Of a stretch of 11,927 nucleotides of DNA, positions 1 through 6,142 are shown piece by piece. This DNA comes from Pseudomonadota bacterium (lineage in GTDB: Bacteria > Desulfobacterota > Desulfovibrionia > Desulfovibrionales > Desulfovibrionaceae). The stretch's first letter is position 1. Each line of letters begins with the position of its first letter. The translations under genes were made by a program, and so were the position numbers. The notes beneath the pieces were generated by a model. The model was not told the DNA's origin and ran no database searches. It worked only from the letters and a program-made list of their open reading frames with translations. The stretch spans positions 1-11,927 of the forward strand of contig JAEXTU010000380.1 of NCBI GenBank assembly GCA_023453335.1, in the 5' to 3' direction.

Positions 1-362
1 GGGCCAAGGCCGTGTCCTGGGAGCACGAAAAGGTGCTGAAGAAGATCGGGGTCAACGAGGTGTTCTTCCCGGAGCGCTACGCCGCCCGGCAGATGGCCCA
101 GCGCATCACCGTGCCGGGCCTCATCGAGTACCTGCCCTTTGCCCAGGGCGTGCTGGTGCAGAAGCTCACGGCGGACAACTGGGCCGGCCAGACCCTGCGC
201 GACCTGAACCTCACCAACCGCTTCCGCCTCCAGGTCCTGGCCGTGCGCAAGGCCCAGGACAAGGACTACATCTACCTGCCCCAGGCCGACCAGTTGGTGG
301 AAAAGGGCGACGAGCTGGTGGTCATGATCCAGGAGGAGATGATCCCCAAGATCAAGCCGTAG
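1..362 (+). CDS. trkA: TrkA/KtrA-type K+ channel regulatory subunit, 3' fragment
   Basis: This is the C-terminal part of a potassium-uptake regulatory subunit. Such proteins form a cytoplasmic gating ring on a TrkH/KtrB membrane channel, with an N-terminal nucleotide-binding RCK_N domain and a C-terminal RCK_C ligand-binding domain. The reading frame is open to the left window edge, so the GTG at position 12 is internal and not a real start. The visible part begins at the end of the RCK_N fold (KKIGVNEVFFPERYAARQMA) and runs through a complete RCK_C domain (roughly LTADNWAGQTLRDLNL to EKGDELVVMIQ), ending in TAG. The short end after RCK_C suits a single-repeat KtrA-like protein of about 220 residues rather than the duplicated TrkA of enterobacteria. 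It is convergent with mqnA, with 7 nt between the stops and no visible terminator. Family confident; exact subfamily less so because the N-terminus is missing. Confidence 0.88.
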   Translation, partial: AKAVSWEHEKVLKKIGVNEVFFPERYAARQMAQRITVPGLIEYLPFAQGVLVQKLTADNWAGQTLRDLNLTNRFRLQVLAVRKAQDKDYIYLPQADQLVEKGDELVVMIQEEMIPKIKP

Positions 363-369
363 GGCCGGT

Positions 370-1218
370 TCAGAACACGAATTGCAGGGCCGGAGCGCCC
401 GGGATGAGTCCCAGCCTGGCGCAGTGTTCGGCAAAGAGGGCCAGGCCGGCGCGGGCCGCTGGGCCGAGGTCGTAGTCCAGGTAGGCGAAGTAGTCGTCCA
501 TGGCCCGGCGGCTGATCCAGGCCGAGAGGTCGTCGCGGGAGGCGATCTCGTCCAGGGCCTCGGTGCAGTTGGCCTTGCAGTGCATGAGCGCGGTGTGCAC
601 CTCGGCGAGCAGGTCCTTCTGCGCCGCGCTCAGCCCCTTCCTTACGATCCAGACCGCGAACACGCAGGGCAGGCCGGAGTACTCCTGCCAGGCCTGGGCC
701 ATGTCGGTGACGTGCCAGCCCGCGGGCCGGTCCAGGTGGTAGCGCAGGGCGTGGTTGCCGATCTCCAGGAAGGGCCGGTCCTGGGCCGGCCCCGCGCCCG
801 GGGCCATCTCCTCCCACTGCGCCGGGGGCAGCTTCCAGGCGAACTCCCAGAGCACCTTCAAGAGGGCCGAGGAACTGGCCGAGGCCGCGGACAGGCGCAC
901 CACGTTGCCCGTGCGGGCCATGAAGGACGGCAGCTCGGCCAGGGGCACGGGCGAGAGGAACAGCACGCTCTGCACCGGGCCGCGCGAGGCGGTGATGGAG
1001 AGGTCCGGGAGCAGCTCGTAGCGCTCGGCGTGCTTCAGGTACTCGAAGGCCGAGGCCGGGGCGCTGTCCAGGGAGCCGTCGGCCAGGCCGGCGTTGAGCT
1101 GGGAGGGATGGCCCAGCACGTACTGCACCACCTCCGAGGGCGGGAAGGCCCGGCGCAGGGTGTGGAACAGGGGCAGCACGTTCAGGTAGTCGATCTGGCC
1201 GATGCGCAGGCGGGCCAT
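370..1218 (-). CDS. mqnA: Chorismate dehydratase (futalosine pathway), MqnA
   Basis: Predicted 282-residue MqnA, which dehydrates chorismate to 3-enolpyruvylbenzoate, the first step of futalosine-type menaquinone synthesis. Its fold resembles a periplasmic solute-binding protein, but it works in the cytoplasm. Visible family features are the N-terminal RIGQIDYLNVLPLF with the conserved Tyr-Leu-Asn (residues 11-13), a HPSQLNAGLADGSLDSAPAS block, SRGPVQSVLFLS, and LEIGNHALRY, where homologues usually read IGD. The frame stays open upstream into the adk region, but the start is set by the ATG at 1218, which has a GGAGG five nt upstream and gives a normal family length. A strong adk terminator ends just before this ribosome-binding site, so mqnA needs either read-through or a promoter inside the adk 3' end. 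Menaquinone is the expected quinone of a sulfate reducer. Family confident; the fine split between MqnA and other MqnA/MqnD-like proteins was judged from motifs only. Confidence 0.9.
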   Translation of the reverse strand: MARLRIGQIDYLNVLPLFHTLRRAFPPSEVVQYVLGHPSQLNAGLADGSLDSAPASAFEYLKHAERYELLPDLSITASRGPVQSVLFLSPVPLAELPSFMARTGNVVRLSAASASSSALLKVLWEFAWKLPPAQWEEMAPGAGPAQDRPFLEIGNHALRYHLDRPAGWHVTDMAQAWQEYSGLPCVFAVWIVRKGLSAAQKDLLAEVHTALMHCKANCTEALDEIASRDDLSAWISRRAMDDYFAYLDYDLGPAARAGLALFAEHCARLGLIPGAPALQFVF

Positions 1219-1230
1219 GCAAGCCTCCAA

Positions 1231-1265
1231 AGAAAAAGGCTCCCGGCCCGCGGGCCGGGAGCCTT
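1231..1265 (-). terminator. Intrinsic terminator after adk, in the mqnA leader
   Basis: Positions 1236-1265 are a perfect 30-nt palindrome, giving a GC-rich stem of up to 15 bp (fewer once a loop is allowed). On the minus strand it is followed directly by a run of five T and then CTTT. It lies 12 nt after the adk stop codon and immediately before the mqnA ribosome-binding site. There is no T-run on the + strand side, so it works in the minus direction only. Confidence 0.85.
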
Positions 1266-1277
1266 GGGCGAATCCGA

Positions 1278-1949
1278 CTAGACGAGCTGTTTGAGCAGGG
1301 TGTCCTTGATGGAGTCGATGGAGCCCTCGCCGTTGAGCTCGATGTAGGTGAAGCCGGCCTTCTTGGCCATATCCTTGTAGAAGTAGGACGCGGCCAGGGT
1401 GCCGGTCTTGGTGTCGTAGTAGATGTCGTGGCGCTTGTCGATGGCGCCCTCGTCCTGGTCGTCGGCCCGGGCCGAGAGGTCGCCGCCGCACACCCGGCAC
1501 TTGTCGCCGTTGGGCTTGATGGCGTCGATGAAGATGTTGTTGGGGTGGTTGTTGTCGTTCTTGCAGAGGCGGCGGCCCATGATGCGGTTCTTGGCCACCT
1601 GACGGGGCAGCAGGATCTCGATGACGAAGTCCAGCTTCACGCCGTCCTTCTGCAGGGCCTCCCACAGCTTCTGGGCCTGGACGATGGAGCGGGGGAAGCC
1701 GTCCAGGAGCCAGCCCTTGGCGCTGGCGTTCTTGAGCACGTCGAGGACCATGGGGATGGTGATGTCGTCGGGCACCAGCTCGCCGCGGTCGATGTACTCC
1801 TTGGCCTTCTTGCCCAGCTCGGTGCCGCCGCCGATGTGTTTGCGGAAGATGGCGCCGGACTCGATGTGGTCCACGTCGTATTTCTTCTTCACCAGGGCGC
1901 CCTGGGTGCCCTTGCCGCTGCCGTTGGGTCCGAAGATCAGGATATTCAC
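1278..1949 (-). CDS. adk: Adenylate kinase with metal-binding LID domain
   Basis: A 223-residue adenylate kinase, catalysing ATP + AMP to 2 ADP in the cytoplasm. The P-loop GPNGSGKGTQ (residues 7-16), the AMP-binding SGAIFR, and GWLLDGFPRS (79-88) are present. The LID contains Cys129-X5-His135-X15-Cys151-X2-Cys154, the same spacing as the metal site described for Desulfovibrio gigas adenylate kinase, which binds zinc, cobalt or iron. This differs from the four-Cys zinc site of many Gram-positive enzymes. The start is a GTG at 1949, preceded by AGGAGG six nt upstream; translation from it begins exactly at the family's MNILIFGPNGSGKG. It lies 105 nt downstream of tilS with its own candidate promoter and ends in a strong terminator, so it is probably a single-gene transcript or the end of one. 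Confidence 0.97.
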   Translation of the reverse strand: MNILIFGPNGSGKGTQGALVKKKYDVDHIESGAIFRKHIGGGTELGKKAKEYIDRGELVPDDITIPMVLDVLKNASAKGWLLDGFPRSIVQAQKLWEALQKDGVKLDFVIEILLPRQVAKNRIMGRRLCKNDNNHPNNIFIDAIKPNGDKCRVCGGDLSARADDQDEGAIDKRHDIYYDTKTGTLAASYFYKDMAKKAGFTYIELNGEGSIDSIKDTLLKQLV

Positions 1950-1994
1950 GGTTGCCTCCTCGAAGTGTTCTAGCGCGTAAAAAATTTCACAAGG

Positions 1995-2023
1995 TGTGTA
2001 CTCTGCACCCCCCGGGCTGTCAA
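1995..2023 (-). promoter_or_regulatory. Candidate sigma-70 promoter of adk
   Basis: On the minus strand a perfect TTGACA (2018-2023 on +) is followed after 17 nt by TACACA (1995-2000), a weak -10 matching the consensus at 3 of 6 positions. It sits in the tilS-adk gap, about 46 nt upstream of the adk GTG. The -35 and spacing are good and the -10 is poor, so this is a candidate only. Confidence 0.45.
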
Positions 2024-2054
2024 TGCGACGGGCGGGAAAAGGCGCGGGCCGGGC

Positions 2055-3077
2055 TTATTCCCGGGTGAACACCACCACCCCGCGCTCCACCCGCGCGGTC
2101 TTGCGACCCGGAAACTGGACCGTCTTGCCCCCGACCCCGGCCAGCAGGGCTTCGTCCAGGCGCAGGAGGTTGTCCAAGAGCGGCTGGCCCGGCCCCAGGC
2201 TCTCCAGGCTTGCCTTGAACAACCGAAGACGCAGAGCGCGGGGCATCGCTCCCAAGACCGCACGTGGCACCGTGATGCTGCCGTCCGCCTCGGGCATGGG
2301 CGCGGCGCAGGCGGTGTCGAACAACTCCCGGTCCAGGTTGGCCAGCCGCCAGAGCCCGGCCGCGGCCTCCAGGTAGGCCGGGTTCTCGGCCCGGAGCAGG
2401 GGAAGGATGTTGGCCCGCACCCGGTTGCGGAAGAAGGCCGGGTCCGCGTTACTCTCATCCGTAGCGTATTCCGCACCCAGGTCCTCCAGGAACTCCAAGA
2501 GCGCGGCCTTGGGGGTCAGGAGCAGGGGCCGCAGCAGGGAGCGGGCCGGGTCGAACCCGGCCATGCCGCCCAGGCCCGGCCAGCCCGCGCCCCGGATGAG
2601 GCGGAGCACCTGGTCCTCGGCCAGGTCGTCCAGGGTGTGGCCCAGGGCCAGGAAGGCCTTGGCGTGCCCGGCCAGGCACTCGGCGAAAAAGGCGTAGCGC
2701 AGCTCGCGCCCGGCCTCCTCGATGCCGATGCCCCGCTCCCGGGCCAGGGCCGCGGTGTCCACCGCGCAGGAGGAGAAGGGAATGCCCAGCCCGGCGCAGA
2801 GCAGTTCGGCCGAGTCGGCTTCCCCGGCCGACCCGGGGCGCAGGCCATGGTCCAGGTGGGCGGCCGCGAGCGAGAAGCCCAGGCGGGGGGCCAGGCATTC
2901 CAGGCAGAGGAGCAGGGCGGTGGAGTCCGGCCCGCCCGAGAAGCCCGCCACCACCACGGCGTCCCTGAGGTCCGCGCCCAGGTCGCGGGTGAGAAAACGC
3001 TCCACGCCCAGGCAGAAGTGCGCGGCGCGGGGGGGGAGGCCTTGCAGGCGCAGGGGGAGTTCGATGCAGTCGCGCAT
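2055..3077 (-). CDS. tilS: tRNA(Ile)-lysidine synthase TilS
   Basis: TilS converts the wobble cytidine of the CAU-anticodon tRNA-Ile to lysidine using ATP and lysine, so the tRNA reads AUA as isoleucine. From the ATG at 3077 the protein has 340 residues. It shows the PP-loop SGGPDST (47-53), AAHLDHGLRPGS, the GHTLDDLAEDQVLRLIRG block (146-163) and the DESNADPAFFRNRVR segment (207-221) typical of TilS, followed by a C-terminal region that is shorter than in the longest family members. The start is uncertain. The frame stays open to a TTG at 3146 and offers an ATG at 3134, a GTG at 3095 with AAGGGA just upstream, and the ATG at 3077, which has no clear ribosome-binding site. I chose 3077 because conserved-looking sequence (LPLRLQGLPPRAAHF) begins just after it. 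Expression probably comes from the AT-rich region shared with the divergent sulfotransferase operon. Confidence 0.92.
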   Translation of the reverse strand: MRDCIELPLRLQGLPPRAAHFCLGVERFLTRDLGADLRDAVVVAGFSGGPDSTALLLCLECLAPRLGFSLAAAHLDHGLRPGSAGEADSAELLCAGLGIPFSSCAVDTAALARERGIGIEEAGRELRYAFFAECLAGHAKAFLALGHTLDDLAEDQVLRLIRGAGWPGLGGMAGFDPARSLLRPLLLTPKAALLEFLEDLGAEYATDESNADPAFFRNRVRANILPLLRAENPAYLEAAAGLWRLANLDRELFDTACAAPMPEADGSITVPRAVLGAMPRALRLRLFKASLESLGPGQPLLDNLLRLDEALLAGVGGKTVQFPGRKTARVERGVVVFTRE

Positions 3078-3147
3078 GTCTTGCGCCAATACCACAGGTC
3101 CCTTCCCGTCGATAGCGGCACATATCAATATCATTTTTGAGAACAAT

Positions 3148-3187
3148 CATCTCTAAATCGAGTATTTTCCTTTGCAGCATCTCTGAA
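3148..3187. repeat. Direct repeat CATCTCTNAA, candidate activator site
   Basis: CATCTCTAAA at 3148-3157 and CATCTCTGAA at 3178-3187 are spaced exactly 30 bp apart, close to three helical turns, so they face the same side of DNA. They lie about 80 and 110 bp upstream of the start point predicted from the sigma-54 promoter, where enhancer-binding activators usually bind. Assignment to the nearby activator is inference from position alone; two 10-mers in AT-rich DNA could be chance. Confidence 0.35.
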
Positions 3188-3193
3188 GACTTA

Positions 3194-3213
3194 TAAAATT
3201 AATTATAATTTTA
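3194..3213. repeat. AT-only inverted repeat with overlapping TATAAT boxes
   Basis: Eight-base arms TAAAATTA and TAATTTTA flank a four-base ATTA centre. TATAAT occurs on + at 3204-3209 and on - at 3207-3202, but neither has a good -35 partner at normal spacing. It lies between the candidate activator repeats and the sigma-54 promoter. It could be a bendable or melting region, a weak promoter for tilS, or an operator. The surrounding sequence (about 3120-3225) is markedly AT-rich compared with the rest of the window. Confidence 0.4.
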
Positions 3214-3236
3214 GTGTATTACAGAGTCGCACGCCG

Positions 3237-3252
3237 TGGCACGGCGATTGCT
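3237..3252 (+). promoter_or_regulatory. Sigma-54 (RpoN) -24/-12 promoter
   Basis: TGGCACG-N4-TTGCT matches the sigma-54 consensus at every conserved position, with GG at 3238-3239 and GC at 3250-3251 separated by 10 bp. Transcription should begin near 3262-3263, about 50 nt before the sulfotransferase ATG at 3313. Sigma-54 promoters need an AAA+ activator, and one is encoded at the other end of this cluster (6921-8849). The element also argues against any upstream start for the sulfotransferase at 3214, which would lie ahead of the transcript. Confidence 0.88.
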
Positions 3253-3299
3253 CGGCAGGAACCATCCGGGGCCACCCCGAGCATCGCAGTACACTTTTC

Positions 3300-3306
3300 A
3301 AGGAGG
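3300..3306 (+). promoter_or_regulatory. Ribosome-binding site fixing the sulfotransferase start
   Basis: AAGGAGG lies six nt upstream of the ATG at 3313. It decides between this start and the in-frame GTG at 3214, which has no such site. Confidence 0.85.
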
Positions 3307-3312
3307 CGGCGT

Positions 3313-4470
3313 ATGTCCATCGTACTCAAGGAAAGGCCCATCATCATGATCGGGGCGGAACGCTCCGGAACCACCCTGGTCATGGCCATGCTCGGTAACC
3401 ATCCGCGCATCGCCGTGCCGGAGGTGGTCTGGTATTATTCCCGGTTTCGGCCCTATCTCCACACCTACGGGGACCTGACCAAGGACGAGAACTTCCGGAC
3501 ACTGGCCGCGGAGATGGTGCACGGGCTCAAGACTCCGTACTGGGATATGAAGGTCAATCCCCGCACCATCGTGGACGAGATCATTGGGAGCGTTCGGGAG
3601 CGCAGCTTCGCGGGCCTGTACTGCGCCATGTTCGAACGGTTTGCTAAGGAGGCCGGCGGCAAGCCGCGTTGGGGCGAGAAGACGCCGTACAACCTGTTCT
3701 TCGTAGGCCCAATCCTGGAAGACTTCCCCAACGCCCAGTTCGTGTTCATCACCCGTGACGGGCGCGACGCCAGCGTGGACTACCTGGAGTCCTCCTTTGG
3801 TCCCACCAACATCTTCATGGCCGCGGAAATCTGGAAGATGTGCCAGAATGCCGTGAAGCCCTGGCGCGAACAACTCACGCCCAAGGGACAGTGGACGGAT
3901 GTGAAGTACGAGGAACTGGTACGCGAACCGGAAAAGGTCCTGCACCGCCTGTGCGAGTTCCTGGGCGAGGAATATAATCCGGCCATGCTGGAGTTTCACA
4001 CCACCCCGCTGGCCAAGGCCCGCGGCGCAACCCGCGACCACAAGCCCCTGGGGCATCCGGTGAGCGACCGCTACATCGGGATTTACAAGGACCTTCTCAG
4101 CCTGCGCGACCAGCGCGTCTTCGCCCACGTTGCGGGCAAGGAGCTGGTGGAGGCGGGCTACGACCTGGATGTGGAGCCCCAGGCCCCGACTTCGGAAGAA
4201 GAGACCAAGTACCGAGAGTGGGACGGCCGCATCCGCGCCGCCACCCTGGACGGCCCCGAAGGGCACATCGTGTACGAGAGCTACAACGACTGGCTGGTGG
4301 ACCAGCGCGAGGAGCGCCGCAAGAGGGGCGTGTGGAATCAGGAGGAGGACCCCCGGATGTTCCCCGTGGGCCATCCCCACGAGGAACTCATAATGGGCCA
4401 GCGGGCCTGGCGGAAGTGGAAGACCCATTTTTCCATCAAGCGACAGTACGTGGGCAAGCTGGCCCTGTAA
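3313..4470 (+). CDS. PAPS-dependent sulfotransferase family protein
   Basis: A 385-residue protein of the Sulfotransfer_3 type, expected to move a sulfuryl group from PAPS to a hydroxyl or amine of an acceptor. The N-terminal IIMIGAERSGTTLVMAML (10-27) is the 5'-phosphosulfate loop. FVFITRDGRDASVDYL (143-158), with Arg148 and Ser154, is the 3'-phosphate-binding element. GEKTPYN (121-127) and KYEELVREPEKVLHRLCEFLG (198-218) are also typical. No signal peptide or membrane segment is visible, so it is probably cytoplasmic. After about residue 240 there is a long C-terminal part rich in charged residues, ending in a basic, Trp/Arg/Lys-rich stretch, with no domain I recognise. It is the first gene after the sigma-54 promoter and is followed 48 nt later by the anion transporter, so it is likely the operon leader. 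The acceptor cannot be told from sequence; a glycan, lipid or small metabolite are all possible. Confidence 0.85.
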   Translation: MSIVLKERPIIMIGAERSGTTLVMAMLGNHPRIAVPEVVWYYSRFRPYLHTYGDLTKDENFRTLAAEMVHGLKTPYWDMKVNPRTIVDEIIGSVRERSFAGLYCAMFERFAKEAGGKPRWGEKTPYNLFFVGPILEDFPNAQFVFITRDGRDASVDYLESSFGPTNIFMAAEIWKMCQNAVKPWREQLTPKGQWTDVKYEELVREPEKVLHRLCEFLGEEYNPAMLEFHTTPLAKARGATRDHKPLGHPVSDRYIGIYKDLLSLRDQRVFAHVAGKELVEAGYDLDVEPQAPTSEEETKYREWDGRIRAATLDGPEGHIVYESYNDWLVDQREERRKRGVWNQEEDPRMFPVGHPHEELIMGQRAWRKWKTHFSIKRQYVGKLAL

Positions 4471-4518
4471 CCGACGGACGACGCCACCGGCGATTTACTC
4501 CGCAAGGAGGAATGACCC

Positions 4519-6027
4519 ATGAACAAGGATACCATCGTTGAAAGCATCGGACTGGAATCGGTCCATCCAGTGCATATCCTGCTGGGGCCGCTCCTGTTCC
4601 TTCTGGTCCAACCCTTCCCGGTGTTCGGGGCGCCGCTGGCCAGGGTGGGTTTCGGCCTGCTCGTCTGGATGGTCTATTGGTGGGTCACGGTACCGGTGGA
4701 CATCAAGGTCACCTGCCTGGTCCCCCTCATCGTGGCCGCCTTCTATCCCTACATGCCGGTGGATCAGGTGATGAAGGCCTATGTGAACAAGGAGGCCTTC
4801 CTCATCTTTGGCACCATCGCCGTGACCTGTGCCTGGGCGCGCTGGGGCCTCGCCCGCCGCCTGGCGCTGCACTCCCTGTTGCGTTTCGGAAACAGCGTAC
4901 GCTATCAGACCGTGGGGTGGTTCCTTCTCACTTCAGTGGTCAGTTTCGTCATGGGCAACACCCCGGTGGCCGCGGTATTCACCCCGGTGGCCGTGGCCTC
5001 GCTGCTCTACGCCGGATACAGCACCTTTGAATCCCGCTGGCGGAGCAACGCCGCCTCCAATATCCTCATCGCCGTGGCCTGGGGCTCTTCGGCCGGCGGC
5101 ATGACCACCCCCATGGGCGGCGGCCAGGCGGTCATCACCCTGGCGATCTTCGAGAAGTACCTGGGGCACCACATCTACTTCATCGACTGGACGTTGCGCA
5201 TGCTGCCCATCTCCCTGTGCGTCATGGCCGCCATGGGCGCATTCATGTACTATTTCATGAAGCCCGAGGTGGAGTACTTCCAGGGCAGCCGCGAGTTCTA
5301 TCTCAAGGAACTCGCGGAGATGGGACCCATGACCTTCGAGGAGAAGGTGGTCTTCTTCGGCTTCCTGGGCATCGTGGCCTTGGCCCTGGCCGAGCCGGTC
5401 TATGCCGGCCTGATCAAGGGGAGCCCGTACTTCAAGTGGCTCAACCCCTCGCCGCTGTTTTTCATCTTCGCAACCCTCCTGTTCTTCACCCCGTCCAGGG
5501 CTGTCAAGGGCGAAAACATTCTGTCCATCCCGACGTTCGCCAAGCACTTTCCGGTGACCACCATCTTCCTGTGGCCCGCGGCCGTTGCCCTGGGCAACAT
5601 CATGGACGGAACCGGCGCCAGCGCGGTGGTGGGACAGTGGCTCCAGCCGTTCCTGGCCCACGGCGACCTGGCCGCCCTCTCGGCCTTCGTCACCGGGTCC
5701 ACCATCCTGACCCAGGCCACCTCGGACACGGCCGCGGCCGGGGTCATGATTCCCCTGGTCATCAGTGCCTTCAAGGACTGGAACGGGTTGGCCTTCGGCG
5801 CCACGGCCTTCATCTGGGCAGCGGGGACCTCGGTGAGCTGGGGCTACGCCCTGGCGTCGTCCACTGGCGCCCAGGGCATAGTGGCCGGCTACGGCGCCAA
5901 TCTCAAGCGGATGTTCGTCTACGGCATGATCGGCGCGGCGCTCTCCGCGGCGGTGACCATTCTCTATTTCGCGGTCACCGTGATTCTCCTGCGCCTGGAC
6001 TTCTACATCCTGCCGCCAAGCTTATAG
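4519..6027 (+). CDS. SLC13/DASS-family anion transporter, variant SNT motifs
   Basis: A 502-residue polytopic inner-membrane protein with many hydrophobic segments, resembling divalent-anion/sodium symporters (DASS, SLC13). These carry dicarboxylates, sulfate or related anions. The family's two-fold repeat is visible. The first half has VMGNTPVAAVFTP (144-156) then AWGSSAGGMTTPMGGG (187-202), and the second has TQATSDTAAAGVMIPL (398-413) then FIWAAGTSVSWGYALASSTG (431-450). In characterised members the two clamp loops read SNT; here they read GNT (146-148) and SDT (402-404), so substrate or coupling ion may differ. The ATG at 4519 has AAGGAGG eight nt upstream. It follows the sulfotransferase by 48 nt with no terminator and precedes the TauE-like gene, suggesting one sigma-54-driven operon. 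Neighbours hint at a sulfur oxyanion or organosulfur substrate, but a dicarboxylate cannot be excluded. Confidence 0.83.
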   Translation: MNKDTIVESIGLESVHPVHILLGPLLFLLVQPFPVFGAPLARVGFGLLVWMVYWWVTVPVDIKVTCLVPLIVAAFYPYMPVDQVMKAYVNKEAFLIFGTIAVTCAWARWGLARRLALHSLLRFGNSVRYQTVGWFLLTSVVSFVMGNTPVAAVFTPVAVASLLYAGYSTFESRWRSNAASNILIAVAWGSSAGGMTTPMGGGQAVITLAIFEKYLGHHIYFIDWTLRMLPISLCVMAAMGAFMYYFMKPEVEYFQGSREFYLKELAEMGPMTFEEKVVFFGFLGIVALALAEPVYAGLIKGSPYFKWLNPSPLFFIFATLLFFTPSRAVKGENILSIPTFAKHFPVTTIFLWPAAVALGNIMDGTGASAVVGQWLQPFLAHGDLAALSAFVTGSTILTQATSDTAAAGVMIPLVISAFKDWNGLAFGATAFIWAAGTSVSWGYALASSTGAQGIVAGYGANLKRMFVYGMIGAALSAAVTILYFAVTVILLRLDFYILPPSL

Positions 6028-6029
6028 GC

Positions 6030-6088
6030 GAAACCCGCCGGTTTCTCCCCGTCCGGGAAGCCCAGTCCCGCGGCCTCCCGGACGGGGA
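6030..6088 (+). other. Two adjacent hairpins between transporter genes
   Basis: GAAACC-CGCC-GGTTTC (6030-6045) is followed at once by a larger inverted repeat with perfect 13-nt arms, TCCCCGTCCGGGA (6046-6058) and TCCCGGACGGGGA (6076-6088), around a 17-nt loop. No T-run follows, so it is not a normal intrinsic terminator. It could stabilise the upstream mRNA or lower expression of the downstream gene. It begins three nt after the DASS stop codon. Confidence 0.7.
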
Positions 6089-6142
6089 CGGAACCGGTCA
6101 GAAAAAGAAGCCTGACAACCGATTTCACGAGGAAACATCGCA

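Noticed and set aside
1219..1665. N-terminal extension of mqnA through the adk coding region
   Set aside because: It overlaps adk in another frame and crosses the terminator palindrome; the translated part is low-complexity Arg/His/Gln-rich sequence typical of an off-frame reading.
3124..3140. Possible IHF site near the start of the AT-rich region
   Set aside because: The core ATCAA is present but the TTR part is out of register by one base, so it does not match the consensus.
3078..3180. Alternative frame before tilS starting with an ATG at 3150 or 3180
   Set aside because: It runs out of frame with the PP-loop sequence and becomes Pro/Arg/Gly-rich; it does not fuse to tilS.
3214..3312. 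Upstream in-frame GTG start for the sulfotransferase
   Set aside because: The extension spans the sigma-54 promoter, lies ahead of the predicted transcript start, has no ribosome-binding site, and does not read like the protein family, whereas AAGGAGG precedes the ATG at 3313.
3298..4428. 376-codon open frame on - opposite the sulfotransferase
   Set aside because: Shadow of the sulfotransferase gene; no recognisable domain, and its start would sit at the operon's 3' end.
4805..4825. Second sigma-54-like TGGCAC inside the DASS gene
   Set aside because: The -12 TTGC half is missing at the required spacing and it lies within coding sequence.
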